NCBI GenBank assembly: GCA_947499095.1
Contig: CANMMR010000012.1
Location: 1 to 46,150 of the forward strand
Length of the DNA: 46,150 nt
Direction: 5' to 3'
DNA from: an uncultured Erythrobacter sp.
GTDB lineage: Bacteria; Pseudomonadota; Alphaproteobacteria; Sphingomonadales; Sphingomonadaceae
Shown here in pieces: positions 16,191 through 24,810 of the stretch. The notes below the pieces were generated by a model. It saw nothing but the letters and a program-made list of their open reading frames with translations. It did not search any database and was not told the origin of the DNA. The stretch's first letter is position 1. Every line of letters begins with the position of its first letter. The position numbers and the translations under genes were made by a program.

Positions 16191-17453
16191 TTGCCCTGCG
16201 GGGCAGTGCTTCCCAATCGCATCGCCACGGCGGCGATGACCGAGGGCATGGCGACGCCCGATGGCCGCCCGACTCCGGAGCTGGAGCGACTCTACGGCAT
16301 CTGGTCCGATGGTGGGGCGGGCATGCTTCTCTCCGGCAACATCATCGTCGACCGAGACCATCTGGAACGCCCGGGCAATGTCGTGATCGAGCGCGAGCCC
16401 GACGCGGACATGAAGGCCCGGCTCGCGAGTTGGGCCAAGGCCGCGACGCGGAGCGGCAACCATTTCTGGGCGCAGATCAGCCATGGCGGGCGGCAGACGC
16501 AAAAGCTGGTGAACCCGCATCCCAAGTCGTCCTCCGATGTCCAGCTCGCGCTGCCCGGCGGCCAGTTCGGCAAGCCCGAGCCCCTGACGAAAGACGAGAT
16601 CGCCGACCTCGTGAATCGTTGGGCCATCGCCGCACGCGCTTGCCAGGAGGCGGGCTTCACCGGCGTTCAGGTGCATGGTGCGCATGGTTATCTGATCTCG
16701 CAATTCCTCTCCCCGCGCGTGAACCTGCGGACCGACGAGTATGGTGGGAGCCTAGAGAACCGCGCGCGCTTCCTGCTCGATATAGTGGCGGCTGTCCGCA
16801 CTGCAGTGGGCCCCGCCTTCCCGATCTCGGTCAAACTCAACAGTGCCGACTTCCAGAAGGGCGGCTTCGATTTCGGCGACAGCCTCCAAGTGGTCCAATG
16901 GCTCGAAGCGGCTTCGGTCGATCTGATCGAGATTTCGGGCGGTACCTATGAGCAGCCCAAGCTGCTGGGTGTCGCGGGGCAGGAAGCCGAGGAACCGCAG
17001 AACGTTGCGCCATCGACCGCCGCGCGAGAGGCCTATTTCGTAGATTTCGCCAGAGCGATGCAGGCGGAGGTTTCGGTCCCGCTCATGGTCACCGGCGGCT
17101 TCCGCACCCGCACGACGATGGTGCAGGCGCTGGAAAGCGGTGCGGCGGATGTGATCGGGCTCGGCCGACCCATGTGTCTCGATACCCAGGCCCCCGCGCA
17201 GCTGCTGGCGGGCGCTGGCCAGCTCGCCCGCTACGAAAACGATCTCGACCTGCTGCCGGACTGGCTCGGCTTTCTCAAACGCTTCCTGACGATGAAGGCG
17301 ATCAACGGGTTCGCCGGGATCTACTGGTTCTACGAACAGCTCTGGCTGCTCGGCCACGAGGGAAAGGTGGATCGCGACCTGTCGGTCTTCAAGGCGTTCC
17401 GCACCGTCGATGCCCGCAACAAGCGGATCATGAAAGCGCGGCGCGCGAGTTAG
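16191..17453 (+). CDS. NADH:flavin oxidoreductase, old-yellow-enzyme-like
   Basis: An FMN-dependent TIM-barrel oxidoreductase, 420 residues from TTG 16191. Family landmarks are QISHGGRQTQK, the active-site HGAHGYLISQFLSP segment (about residues 160-175), YGGSLENRARF and GLGRPM near the phosphate-binding end. It has the barrel only; no Fe-S or second flavin domain is attached. The start is unclear: no ATG, GTG or TTG lies upstream in frame, but CTG 16161 has GGGGGAG eight bases before it and would add LEPTLASQLE, which resembles the usual N terminus of relatives. The gene follows gltX closely and its stop TAG overlaps the convergent pyk stop. Substrate unknown. Confidence 0.9.
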   Translation: MPCGAVLPNRIATAAMTEGMATPDGRPTPELERLYGIWSDGGAGMLLSGNIIVDRDHLERPGNVVIEREPDADMKARLASWAKAATRSGNHFWAQISHGGRQTQKLVNPHPKSSSDVQLALPGGQFGKPEPLTKDEIADLVNRWAIAARACQEAGFTGVQVHGAHGYLISQFLSPRVNLRTDEYGGSLENRARFLLDIVAAVRTAVGPAFPISVKLNSADFQKGGFDFGDSLQVVQWLEAASVDLIEISGGTYEQPKLLGVAGQEAEEPQNVAPSTAAREAYFVDFARAMQAEVSVPLMVTGGFRTRTTMVQALESGAADVIGLGRPMCLDTQAPAQLLAGAGQLARYENDLDLLPDWLGFLKRFLTMKAINGFAGIYWFYEQLWLLGHEGKVDRDLSVFKAFRTVDARNKRIMKARRAS

Positions 17454-18934
17454 CCGCCATGCTTCTCCAGCTCGTCGCCGCTGACGTTTACGACATGCAT
17501 CAGATTGGTCGATCCCGGCGTGCCGAAGGGGACACCGGCCAGCGCGATGAGCTTGCTACCCGCCTGGCCGAAGCCGTGGCGCAGCGCCATGCGCTTGCCC
17601 TTCGCGATCATTTCCTCGAAGCTGCCGATGTCTTTGGTGGCGACCGCATGGGCGCCCCATAGCAGGCCGAGGCGACGGGCAGTCTTCATGCTCGGCGTCA
17701 GAACCAGCATCGGTACGCTCGGTCGCTCGCGCGCCACGCGGCGGGCCGTCGAGCCGGAGCCGGTGAACACCGTGATGGCGCTGATCGAAACCGTGTCCGC
17801 CACTGTCATGCAGGCATGGGCCAGCGCATCGGCAGTGGTCGCATCGGGCGGCGTGTCGAGGAAGCGCACACGGTCGAGATAGCTTTCATCGTCTTCGACC
17901 TGGCGCGCGATGCGGTGCATGATGGTGACGGCTTCCTCCGGCCAGTCGCCCGCTGCGGTTTCCGCCGACAGCATCACGCAATCGGCCCCGTCGTAGACCG
18001 CATTGGCCACGTCCGAAACTTCGGCGCGGGTCGGGGCGGGGCTTTCGATCATGCTTTCCAGCATCTGCGTCGCCACGATCACCGGCTTGCCCTTCAGGCG
18101 CGTCGCGTTGACGATCCGCTTCTGCAACGGCGGGACTTCCTGCGGCTCCAGCTCCACGCCAAGGTCGCCGCGCGCGACCATGATGCCGTCGCTCATTTCG
18201 ATGATCTCGTCGAGGCGGCGGACTGCCATCGGCTTTTCGATCTTGGCGCAGAGCGATCCGCGGCCGCCCATCAGCTTGCGCGCCTCGGCAAGGTCTTCAG
18301 GCCGTTGCACGAAGGAGAGGCCGATCCAGTCGACCCCCTGCTGTACGGCGAAGGCGAGGTCCTTGCGGTCCTTCTCCGTAAGCGCGGGGATCGGGATTTC
18401 GGCATCGGGAACGTTGACGCCCTTGCGGTCGGAGATAACCCCGCCGACTTCGGCCGAGCACTTGATCGCGTTTTCGTCCGCACTAATGACCTTGAGGCGG
18501 ATCTTGCCGTCGTTGATCAGCAGGCGCTGGCCCTTCTCGAGCAGGCCGAACAATTCGGGGTGGGGCAGCTGGACGCGGGTTTCGTCGCCCGGCGTGGGAT
18601 CGCGATCGAGCGTGAAATGGCCGGAATGGCGGATGACTGCTTCGCCGTCCTTGAACTTGCCGACGCGCAGCTTCGGGCCCTGCAGATCGGCAAGGATCGC
18701 GATCGGGCGCATATATTCTTTTTCGAGATCGCGGATCGCCTTGATCGTGTCGGCGTGGTCCGCATGCTCGCCGTGGCTCATGTTGACCCGGAAGGCATCG
18801 ACGCCGGCCTTGAACAGGCGAGCAAGCATTTCGGGGGAGCGGCTGGCCGGACCGACCGTGGCGAGGATCTTGACCTTGCGGCCGCGCGGATCGAGCTTGG
18901 GCGCGCCGGAGCGCGAGGACGGGGTCTTTGCCAT
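17450..18934 (-). CDS. pyk: Pyruvate kinase
   Basis: Catalyses the last glycolytic step, phosphoenolpyruvate plus ADP to pyruvate plus ATP. The 494-residue product has an N-terminal extension, then KILATVGPASRS, RVNMSHGEHADH, the metal and substrate segment CAKIEKPMAVRRLDEI, and MVARGDLGVELEPQEVP, followed by the ATQMLESMI block and DGADCVMLSAETAAGDWP. A C-terminal regulatory domain with FTGSGSTARRVARERP is present. Length is normal. Its stop codon overlaps the stop of the convergent oxidoreductase (17450-17452 against 17451-17453). The start codon faces the DUF1244 gene, giving a divergent arrangement. Confidence 0.98.
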   Translation of the reverse strand: MAKTPSSRSGAPKLDPRGRKVKILATVGPASRSPEMLARLFKAGVDAFRVNMSHGEHADHADTIKAIRDLEKEYMRPIAILADLQGPKLRVGKFKDGEAVIRHSGHFTLDRDPTPGDETRVQLPHPELFGLLEKGQRLLINDGKIRLKVISADENAIKCSAEVGGVISDRKGVNVPDAEIPIPALTEKDRKDLAFAVQQGVDWIGLSFVQRPEDLAEARKLMGGRGSLCAKIEKPMAVRRLDEIIEMSDGIMVARGDLGVELEPQEVPPLQKRIVNATRLKGKPVIVATQMLESMIESPAPTRAEVSDVANAVYDGADCVMLSAETAAGDWPEEAVTIMHRIARQVEDDESYLDRVRFLDTPPDATTADALAHACMTVADTVSISAITVFTGSGSTARRVARERPSVPMLVLTPSMKTARRLGLLWGAHAVATKDIGSFEEMIAKGKRMALRHGFGQAGSKLIALAGVPFGTPGSTNLMHVVNVSGDELEKHGG

Positions 18935-18983
18935 GGCCGATGGCTATGGCACAGGCAGGCTGCAACTCAAGGACAAGTGTTTC

Positions 18984-19307
18984 ATGGATACGAATACAGA
19001 CCCGCTCGACACTCTCGACGATGCCGTGGCGGCGGCGGCGTTCCGGCGGCTGGTTCGCCATCTGCGCCATCGCCACGATGCGCAGAATATCGACCTCATG
19101 GGCCGTTCGGGGTTCTGCCGCAACTGCCTGGCCGACTGGATCCGCGATGCCGGATACGAGGGCGACAAGGCGGCTGCGCGGGAGCTCATCCATGGCATGC
19201 CGCAGGAAGAATGGAAGGCCACCCGCCAGACGCCCGCGACCGAGGATCAGCTGGCGCGAATGCAGGCTAGCGTGGCGAAAAATGCACAGGGTCACGCACA
19301 GGAATAG
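18984..19307 (+). CDS. DUF1244 family protein
   Basis: The 107-residue product matches the DUF1244 family as I know it: AFRRLVRHLRHRHDAQNIDL, then GFCRNCLADWI and a segment with GMPQEEWKATRQ. The two Cys in FCRNC may bind metal, but that is inferred. The family is widespread in proteobacteria and its function is unknown. ATG 18984 has AAGGA about ten bases upstream; an in-frame ATG at 18933, overlapping the pyk start on the other strand, would add 17 residues and is less likely. It is followed 92 bp later by gapR. Confidence 0.88.
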   Translation: MDTNTDPLDTLDDAVAAAAFRRLVRHLRHRHDAQNIDLMGRSGFCRNCLADWIRDAGYEGDKAAARELIHGMPQEEWKATRQTPATEDQLARMQASVAKNAQGHAQE

Positions 19308-19399
19308 GGATTCGCACCCTTCACCCGCGAGGCATGGCTGGCTATCGCAACCGCCACGCGCCTTCGCGGCGATTCTCATATCACTGGAGCTGACTGACC

Positions 19400-19636
19400 A
19401 TGGCCGAAGCCACCGACGACCGCCTGCGCCTTCTGATCGAGCGCATCGAACGCCTCGAAGAAGAAAAGAAGGGCATCGCCGACGACATCCGCGACGTTTA
19501 TGCGGAAGCCAAGGCCGTCGGTTACGACACCAAGATCATGCGGCAGGTCATCCGTCTCCGGAAGATGAAGCCCGACGAGCGGAGCGAACAGGAAACCATT
19601 CTCGATACCTACAAGGCTGCGCTCGGCATGGCCTGA
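19400..19636 (+). CDS. gapR: GapR-family DNA-binding protein (DUF2312)
   Basis: GapR is a small nucleoid-associated protein of alphaproteobacteria; in Caulobacter it binds AT-rich, overtwisted DNA ahead of replication and transcription and helps topoisomerases. The 78-residue product is highly charged and alpha-helical, with [20 protein letters not shown] (dimerising coiled coil), [20 protein letters not shown] and [13 protein letters not shown], all strongly conserved in DUF2312. GGAG lies about 11 bases before ATG 19400. The gene ends 18 bp from the convergent TadE-like gene. Family assignment is secure; the function here is inferred from Caulobacter. Confidence 0.93.
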   Translation: MAEATDDRLRLLIERIERLEEEKKGIADDIRDVYAEAKAVGYDTKIMRQVIRLRKMKPDERSEQETILDTYKAALGMA

Positions 19637-19654
19637 GCGCGAAGCTTGCGGCCA

Positions 19655-20290
19655 TCAGCAGGACATGACCGCCAGGTTCTGCGTATTCGAGATCGTACGA
19701 TTGCTGGAATCACGGACGTTGAATGCGGTTTCGTAGCGGATCGTGCGCCCCTTGATGAAGCCGTTAAGAAATAGCGGCTCGTACTTGTAGGAGACCTCGG
19801 CGAACATCACCGCATTGCCGTTCTCGGACTTGATGCGCTTACCCGGCGGGCCGAGGCCGTCCTTCAGCGTCGCATCGTTCTTGCCCTTGCCTTGCTTGCC
19901 GTATTTCGGCGCGACTGCGAGATCACCCCAGCAGCGCTGCCATTCGATCTTCTGGCCTTTCGCGCCGCCTTTACCGCCATTGTCTTGCAACGAGGAAATA
20001 ACGACCCTTCCGTCAGGCTCGAAATCGATCGAGTTGCCGAGCACGCCTGCGCCAGCGAAGATTTCGTAGACATTGGCCTCGTCCATGCCGTTGGTTACGC
20101 GGCCGGCATTGTCCGACACGGTATTGGCGATCTCACTCACCCGCATGTGGGTGATGGCAAGGTTGGCGAGTTCGAGTCCGCCGATCGTCAGCGCCGCCAT
20201 GACCGGAGCCACCATGGCGAATTCCAGCATGGCCACACCCTCTTCGGAGCGGGCGAGGCGGCGTTTGAACGCATTGATGCTATTCTTCAT
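19655..20290 (-). CDS. TadE/TadG-like pseudopilin-type protein
   Basis: The 211-residue product starts MKNSINAFKRRLARSEEGVA, then MLEFAMVAPVMAALTIGGLE: a charged stretch, a Glu in the TadE position and one N-terminal membrane helix, followed by a secreted domain. This is the layout of TadE-like minor pseudopilins of Flp/Tad systems. ATG 20290 is chosen because GGAG lies seven bases before it and it overlaps the upstream stop as ATGA; a GTG 15 bases earlier would consume that site. It is last in a three-gene overlapping unit. The secreted part is rich in Gly/Lys and has a few Cys. No Tad motor genes are in the window. Confidence 0.85.
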   Translation of the reverse strand: MKNSINAFKRRLARSEEGVAMLEFAMVAPVMAALTIGGLELANLAITHMRVSEIANTVSDNAGRVTNGMDEANVYEIFAGAGVLGNSIDFEPDGRVVISSLQDNGGKGGAKGQKIEWQRCWGDLAVAPKYGKQGKGKNDATLKDGLGPPGKRIKSENGNAVMFAEVSYKYEPLFLNGFIKGRTIRYETAFNVRDSSNRTISNTQNLAVMSC

Positions 20291-20922
20291 GTTCCGTCTC
20301 CGCACAGGACCGGCGGCGTCGCCTGATTGTCGTAGGGTTGATTGCGAACCGCCGTCTCGACAGTGAAGTCTATCGTCTTCGAGAAACCGATCAGTTCCGC
20401 CGTCGGGAACAGCCGCGGCAGTTGCACGCGCACGGAGTAGAACGCGACATCGTTGGCACCGCCCACACCGACGCGACCGGAATCGAGATCATAGACGCCG
20501 TTCTCGTTCAGATCTTCCCAGCAATCGCCATCGACATTGTCGAACTGACCATTGCCGTTGACATCGGTCACCAAGCGTTCCGGGTTACCAACGCCATTGA
20601 AATCAAAGTAGTTCTTCTGCGAGATCGTGTACGTTGCCCTTGGCGCGACGTTGTCGATCTGCGCCTTCAGCGTGTTCTCGATGCGCTCCTCAAGTGTCGA
20701 GCCCGATGCGATGAAGTTGGGTTCCTCCACCGATGCGCGGCGGCTGACATCGTCCAGCGCCCCCTGGGTCACCCCGCGCATGTAGAACTGGTGGCCGAGA
20801 TCCATCGCGCCCATGAGCATCACGAGGAATGGCGTGAGCAGCAGGCCGAATTCGACCGCGGTCACGCCGCGCTCGTCACGGCGCAAGCGGCCAGCGTTTT
20901 TTCGGATATACGCGCCCATCAT
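20287..20922 (-). CDS. TadE-like protein with two calcium-loop-like motifs
   Basis: The 211-residue protein has RRDERGVTAVEFGLLLTPFL near residues 14-33, again the TadE pattern of a charged patch, a Glu and one transmembrane helix, then a periplasmic or surface domain. Unusually that domain contains two DxNxNGxxD loops: D120, N122, N124, D128, D131 and D137, N139, N141, D145, D147. Such loops bind calcium in EF-hand-like and dockerin-like modules. Three or more Cys could form disulfides. It overlaps both neighbours by four bases (ATGA), so the three products are probably made in fixed proportion. Calcium binding is inference from the spacing. Confidence 0.85.
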   Translation of the reverse strand: MMGAYIRKNAGRLRRDERGVTAVEFGLLLTPFLVMLMGAMDLGHQFYMRGVTQGALDDVSRRASVEEPNFIASGSTLEERIENTLKAQIDNVAPRATYTISQKNYFDFNGVGNPERLVTDVNGNGQFDNVDGDCWEDLNENGVYDLDSGRVGVGGANDVAFYSVRVQLPRLFPTAELIGFSKTIDFTVETAVRNQPYDNQATPPVLCGDGT

Positions 20923-22409
20923 TCGGTCAGCCTCAAATTGCCGATACCGCGACCGATGGTTTCGAATATTTGCTCAAGGTCGCTGCCATCGCTGGTATGG
21001 AAGTGGGAATCGCTAGTGGCGCATTTCTTGACGCTGTCTACGTCGGTGACGTCAAGCGCGATGACCCACACCGTAACCTTCATCGACTTCGCGAGGGCGC
21101 AAATCGAATCGAAGCGCCTGACGTGTTTTTCGGTTTGGGTTCCGCCGCCCTGCATCCGGTCCGTCAACCAGTCGACGCCGTAAGCAGAGTAGAGGGATGG
21201 ACCGGTGTCGAGTTTGCCATCGGTCATGAAAACGATGTGCTGATTGACCGGATATTGGCCGCGCGTTTCCGGATTATCGGATGCGAAGAACCCGTTCCGC
21301 GATACGAAGCGCAGGCCCCAAAGCATGCCGATGTCGTGATAAGTGCCCCCGGTCACCCGGGCCGTAGCTGCGCTGACGGCACTCTTGAATGCCATTTCGT
21401 TTTCATACTCGCGCAAGGTCGTGGCTTCAGACGGGCAGCCGTTCTGCGTCTGACCGTTCTGAACACCTGGGTCGTAGCGGCCAAATTGTTTTGCGGCATC
21501 GTTACCGTTTTGGGGAGTCCCGTCGATGTCCTCCAGAGTCACGGAGTCGGAGTATTCGATGGGGTTGGTCTCATAGCCGTCGGAAGCTCGTTCTTCGATG
21601 CAGGCGTCACCGCTGGTGCGGAACCCTTGACGGTTGCCGCCGGAGTTGCCGCCGCCGTTGCCGTTGTTCCAGCTAGACTGGTTGATATGGACTGTTTTGA
21701 GTCCATTGTTGGCAAAGTACCTTCGTCCGCGATAATTATAGAAGTATCCATCGACGTATTGCTGTTCGACGAGGATGTCCCGATTCTGAAGCGACCGACC
21801 GACGTTTACCGTGTGCGAATAGGGCACCATGGCATAGCGCGTGATAGATCCGTCGTTAGTATCGAGCGCGCGAAACAGACCAGAGGCGCCGGTCCTGAGT
21901 TTCGAAATCTTGGACCCGCCCCCGGTCGAGGGCGCGTCGTTCATAGATCCGGTCACATCGAGCACCATCACGATATCGTTATGGCCGAGATCCTTTTTGG
22001 CGTTGCAGTTTACCGCGATCGAAATCTCGGTGAAATTGAATACGCGCATCAGCGACGTCGGGATGTCGGCCGACGCCGTGCCCTTCAGTTCGGACATCGC
22101 CGAGCCGTTCTGCACTACGTCGAACTTCAGCTTCTTGCTGTTATAGAGTCCCGCCGGATAGTTGAATTCGAAGAATTTCTTCGCTTGCCCTTTCTCGGAT
22201 TGGCCGAACCGAGTGCCGGACATCGCTTGGCGACCGGCCAAAACGCCGGCATCGCAGGCTTTCTGGAGCTTGGAACGCGCCATATAGGCTACGCTGATGT
22301 CCATTGCCCCGCCGACGAGTGCGATCAGCGGGAAAATGCCTGCCGCGAAAAGCGGGAGGACATTGCCCCCCTCGTCTTTGGCGAGCCTTCTCAGAAACTG
22401 GCGGCGCAT
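20919..22409 (-). CDS. TadG-like pilus-assembly protein with von Willebrand A domain
   Basis: The 496-residue product starts with a TadG-type segment: RRLAKDEGGNVLPLFAAGIF, a transmembrane helix and DISVAYMARSKLQKACDAGV (about residues 8-57). From about residue 145 there is a von Willebrand factor A domain with a metal-ion site, DIVMVLDVTGSMNDAP (D151, T153, S155), and a later FMTDGKLDTG. A Gly/Asn-rich insertion lies near residues 245-265. AGGGGA precedes ATG 22409. It is first of three overlapping genes with two TadE-like proteins, a common arrangement at accessory Tad loci. Proteins of this kind are secreted or surface-exposed and act in adhesion; no Tad ATPase is nearby. Confidence 0.9.
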   Translation of the reverse strand: MRRQFLRRLAKDEGGNVLPLFAAGIFPLIALVGGAMDISVAYMARSKLQKACDAGVLAGRQAMSGTRFGQSEKGQAKKFFEFNYPAGLYNSKKLKFDVVQNGSAMSELKGTASADIPTSLMRVFNFTEISIAVNCNAKKDLGHNDIVMVLDVTGSMNDAPSTGGGSKISKLRTGASGLFRALDTNDGSITRYAMVPYSHTVNVGRSLQNRDILVEQQYVDGYFYNYRGRRYFANNGLKTVHINQSSWNNGNGGGNSGGNRQGFRTSGDACIEERASDGYETNPIEYSDSVTLEDIDGTPQNGNDAAKQFGRYDPGVQNGQTQNGCPSEATTLREYENEMAFKSAVSAATARVTGGTYHDIGMLWGLRFVSRNGFFASDNPETRGQYPVNQHIVFMTDGKLDTGPSLYSAYGVDWLTDRMQGGGTQTEKHVRRFDSICALAKSMKVTVWVIALDVTDVDSVKKCATSDSHFHTSDGSDLEQIFETIGRGIGNLRLTE

Positions 22410-22699
22410 AAAAATTCCCCTGCTTATTACTTAGAGGAATACCGCCATCGCCATACCATTTTGGTGATAAATATGGTTCAAAATGGCTTTCGTGACATGG
22501 TAAATGCAATATTTAGATTAACGCTATGTCTTGATGCGCTTGCAGGAATCCGCTCACCGATGAGGCGCTTCCCAGTCAACGCATTCACCGTTTTCTACCG
22601 GTTTGGTTCTCGAGGTCGGAGCAAAGGCGAATCGAGCCTAGCCTTGATTTGCATGCAGGGTGAATTAGATATGCAATACACGCAAATCAGGAGATTGAC
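22410..22699 (-). promoter_or_regulatory. AT-rich divergent control region between tadG and the ybjQ-like gene
   Basis: 290 bp without a supported gene and clearly more AT-rich than the surroundings. It holds an inverted repeat CCATTTT (22456-22462) with AAAATGG (22480-22486), which could be a regulator site about 50 bp upstream of tadG. I cannot assign confident -35/-10 boxes. On the right, CAGGAG (22687-22692) is the ribosome-binding site of the next gene. Confidence 0.35.
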
Positions 22700-23047
22700 G
22701 TGCCCCCACACTGGAAAGACGCACGCGGTGTGACCGTCACGACTACGCCGACCATCGAAGGCCAGCCAATCCAGGAATATCTGGGCATCGTCACCGGCGA
22801 GGTAATCGTCGGAGCCAATTTGTTTCGCGACCTGTTCGCGAATATCCGCGATATCGTCGGCGGACGCTCAGGCAGTTACGAGCGTATCCTCGCCGATGCG
22901 CGCGAACAGGCGATCCAGGAACTGCAGGCGGAAGCTGCCAGCCGCGGTGGCAATGCCGTGGTCGGCATCGACCTCGATTACGAAGTAATCGGCGACACCG
23001 GATCGATGCTGATGGTTAGCGCCAGCGGAACGGCGGTGAAGGTGTAA
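22700..23047 (+). CDS. YbjQ/UPF0145 family protein
   Basis: The 115-residue product matches the YbjQ family: [48 protein letters not shown] and [19 protein letters not shown] segment in the C-terminal half. Members form pentamers; a heavy-metal-binding role has been proposed but not shown here. GTG 22700 is taken as start because AGGAG lies seven bases before it; family proteins often begin at the GTG corresponding to 22730, so the first ten residues are uncertain. The stop lies one base from the convergent CPBP gene stop. Confidence 0.88.
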   Translation: MPPHWKDARGVTVTTTPTIEGQPIQEYLGIVTGEVIVGANLFRDLFANIRDIVGGRSGSYERILADAREQAIQELQAEAASRGGNAVVGIDLDYEVIGDTGSMLMVSASGTAVKV

Positions 23048-23048
23048 G

Positions 23049-23822
23049 CTAGGCCGCAGCCTGTCCTGCAAGCAGAACGAGGCCGATGAAGGTGCCGTTG
23101 TGGAGCGTGTGCAGCAGAATGCTCGCCCACAGCCCGTAATTCACGCGGATGTAGCCCAGGATCGCGCCGGTCGCGAATTGCGGCAGGACGAGGGGCAGTG
23201 CCATGATCATCTGGTCCGCCGGAAAGTTGAAAATGTGGATCAGCGAAAAGGCGAGCGTGCTGAGCCAGAAGAACAGCGGGAAGAGCCGTTGGAACCAGCC
23301 CATCGCGTCGCGCCTGCGCAAGGCATAGATCGTTGCCAGCGCGACTACGGCTGCGACCAGTACTCCGATCAAGGCGCCGAGCCAGATTTCTCCCAAACTT
23401 TCTCCCGCAAATGTCGACGTGACTGCCACCGCGACCAGGGCGGCCGGGATTGCAAGAACGATCGCGAGAACATGACCAGGTCGGCCGGAAAGCCAGCCGC
23501 GGAATGCGATCTCCTCGGACAACGGGGCAACCACGACTGCGGCGAAGACAAGTGCAGCGGTCATTTCCATCCCGGCAATGGCCGTCTCCGGCAGCTCCGT
23601 CCCCGCAGCCATCACGATACCCGCGATCGCCAGCAACGCGAGCATGATCGCGAAATCGAGCAGCAGCAGTCTTAGAGTCGCCAAGAGGCTGGCCATCCGC
23701 GGCATCGGCGCGCGCGGGGGTAGGGTCGGGCGCTTGAGAAAGCGACCGAACTGGCGCCATTCGCCCATGATGGAACCGGCGGGCGCGATCGCGCCGCTTG
23801 CACTTGTGGTTACTGCGTCCAT
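23049..23822 (-). CDS. CPBP family intramembrane metalloprotease
   Basis: A membrane protease of the CAAX/Rce1-like (CPBP, formerly Abi) family. The 257-residue product has about seven hydrophobic segments and the three conserved motifs: SEEIAFRGWL (E103, E104, R108), FSLIHIFNF and LLHTLHNGTF, which supply the Glu and His metal and catalytic residues. All are intact. ATG 23822 is used; ATG 23768 (MGEWRQFGRF) is a shorter alternative and neither has a strong ribosome-binding site. It is divergent from yebC across 65 bp. Substrate unknown; members process membrane-associated peptides or proteins. Confidence 0.9.
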   Translation of the reverse strand: MDAVTTSASGAIAPAGSIMGEWRQFGRFLKRPTLPPRAPMPRMASLLATLRLLLLDFAIMLALLAIAGIVMAAGTELPETAIAGMEMTAALVFAAVVVAPLSEEIAFRGWLSGRPGHVLAIVLAIPAALVAVAVTSTFAGESLGEIWLGALIGVLVAAVVALATIYALRRRDAMGWFQRLFPLFFWLSTLAFSLIHIFNFPADQMIMALPLVLPQFATGAILGYIRVNYGLWASILLHTLHNGTFIGLVLLAGQAAA

Positions 23823-23887
23823 GCGGCTAAGGCTGCCCCTGATTCCACCGAGGTGGTTCCCACCACAGCATTGCAAAAAGCGACACC

Positions 23888-24634
23888 ATGGCAGGCCATT
23901 CCAAATTCAAGAACATCATGCATCGCAAGGGCGCGCAGGACAAGAAGCGCAGTGCGATGTTCTCCAAACTGTCCCGCGAAATCACCGTGGCGGCCAAGAT
24001 GGGCATGCCCGATCCGGACATGAACCCGCGCCTGCGGCTGGCGGTCAATGCGGCGAAATCGCAATCCATGCCCAAGGACAACATTCAACGCGCGATCGAC
24101 AAGGCGAGCGCGCAGGATGGCGAGAATTACGAGGAAGTGCGCTACGAAGGCTACGGCCCCGGCGGCAGCGCGATCATCGTCGAAGCGCTGACCGACAACC
24201 GCAACCGCACGGCCACCAGCATCCGCACCGCCTTCAGCAAGAACGGCGGCAATCTCGGCACGGAAGGCAGCGTGGCGCATGGGTTCGAACGGCTCGGCCT
24301 GATCATCTATCCTGCGGATGCCGGCAGCGAGGATGCGGTGCTCGAAGCCGCCATGGAAGCCGGCGCCGAGGATATCGCCTCGACCGACGACGGTCACGAA
24401 ATCTGGACCGCTGCGGAAGATCTGCACCAAGTGTCCAGCGACCTCGAGAAGGCGCTGGGCGAGGCGGAAACCGTCAAGCTGGCGTGGAAGCCCAACCTCA
24501 CCGTCGACATGGACGAGAAGAACGCTGCGACGCTGCTCAAGCTGATCGACACGCTCGACGACGACGACGACGTGCAGACCGTCTGGGGCAATTACGACAT
24601 CTCCGACGAGGTGATGGACAAGCTGGAGGGGTAA
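23888..24634 (+). CDS. yebC: YebC/PmpR family protein (TACO1-like)
   Basis: The 248-residue product begins [20 protein letters not shown], the hallmark start of the YebC family, and continues with [29 protein letters not shown] and [20 protein letters not shown]. Members act as transcriptional regulators in some bacteria and as translation factors that relieve ribosome stalling at proline stretches in others; the mitochondrial relative is TACO1. Length is normal. An acidic DDDDD stretch occurs near residue 228. The gene stands close to ruvC, a conserved neighbourhood in many bacteria. Confidence 0.97.
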   Translation: MAGHSKFKNIMHRKGAQDKKRSAMFSKLSREITVAAKMGMPDPDMNPRLRLAVNAAKSQSMPKDNIQRAIDKASAQDGENYEEVRYEGYGPGGSAIIVEALTDNRNRTATSIRTAFSKNGGNLGTEGSVAHGFERLGLIIYPADAGSEDAVLEAAMEAGAEDIASTDDGHEIWTAAEDLHQVSSDLEKALGEAETVKLAWKPNLTVDMDEKNAATLLKLIDTLDDDDDVQTVWGNYDISDEVMDKLEG

Positions 24635-24677
24635 GAAGGTTTTCTTTGGGTGCGGTCGGGACATTCGTCCGACCTTG

Positions 24678-24758
24678 CTGTGCCATCCCGCTCCCCCACC
24701 CGGCCACCCACGGCACTATACTGTTTGGGTGGCCGGGTGGGGGAGCGGGATGGCACAG
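24678..24758. repeat. 33-bp perfect inverted repeat with 15-base spacer
   Basis: Arms 24678-24710 and 24726-24758 are exact reverse complements over 33 bp, starting CTGTGCCATCCCGCTCCCCC and separated by CGGCACTATACTGTT. It sits between yebC and the small gene before ruvC. The size and perfection exceed an ordinary terminator and no T-run follows. It looks like a dispersed palindromic repeat unit (REP- or MITE-like), though it could also stop transcription after yebC. A smaller hairpin, GGTCGG 24654-24659 with CCGACC 24669-24674, lies just before it. Confidence 0.85.
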
Positions 24759-24810
24759 CCGCAAGCTATCGACGGATGTCGAAGGCGCACCCGATATTCA
24801 GGAGACAACC

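Noticed and set aside
18003..18983. The 5' extension of the DUF1244 frame over pyk
   Set aside because: The extension is antisense to pyk; the real start with ribosome-binding site is 18984.
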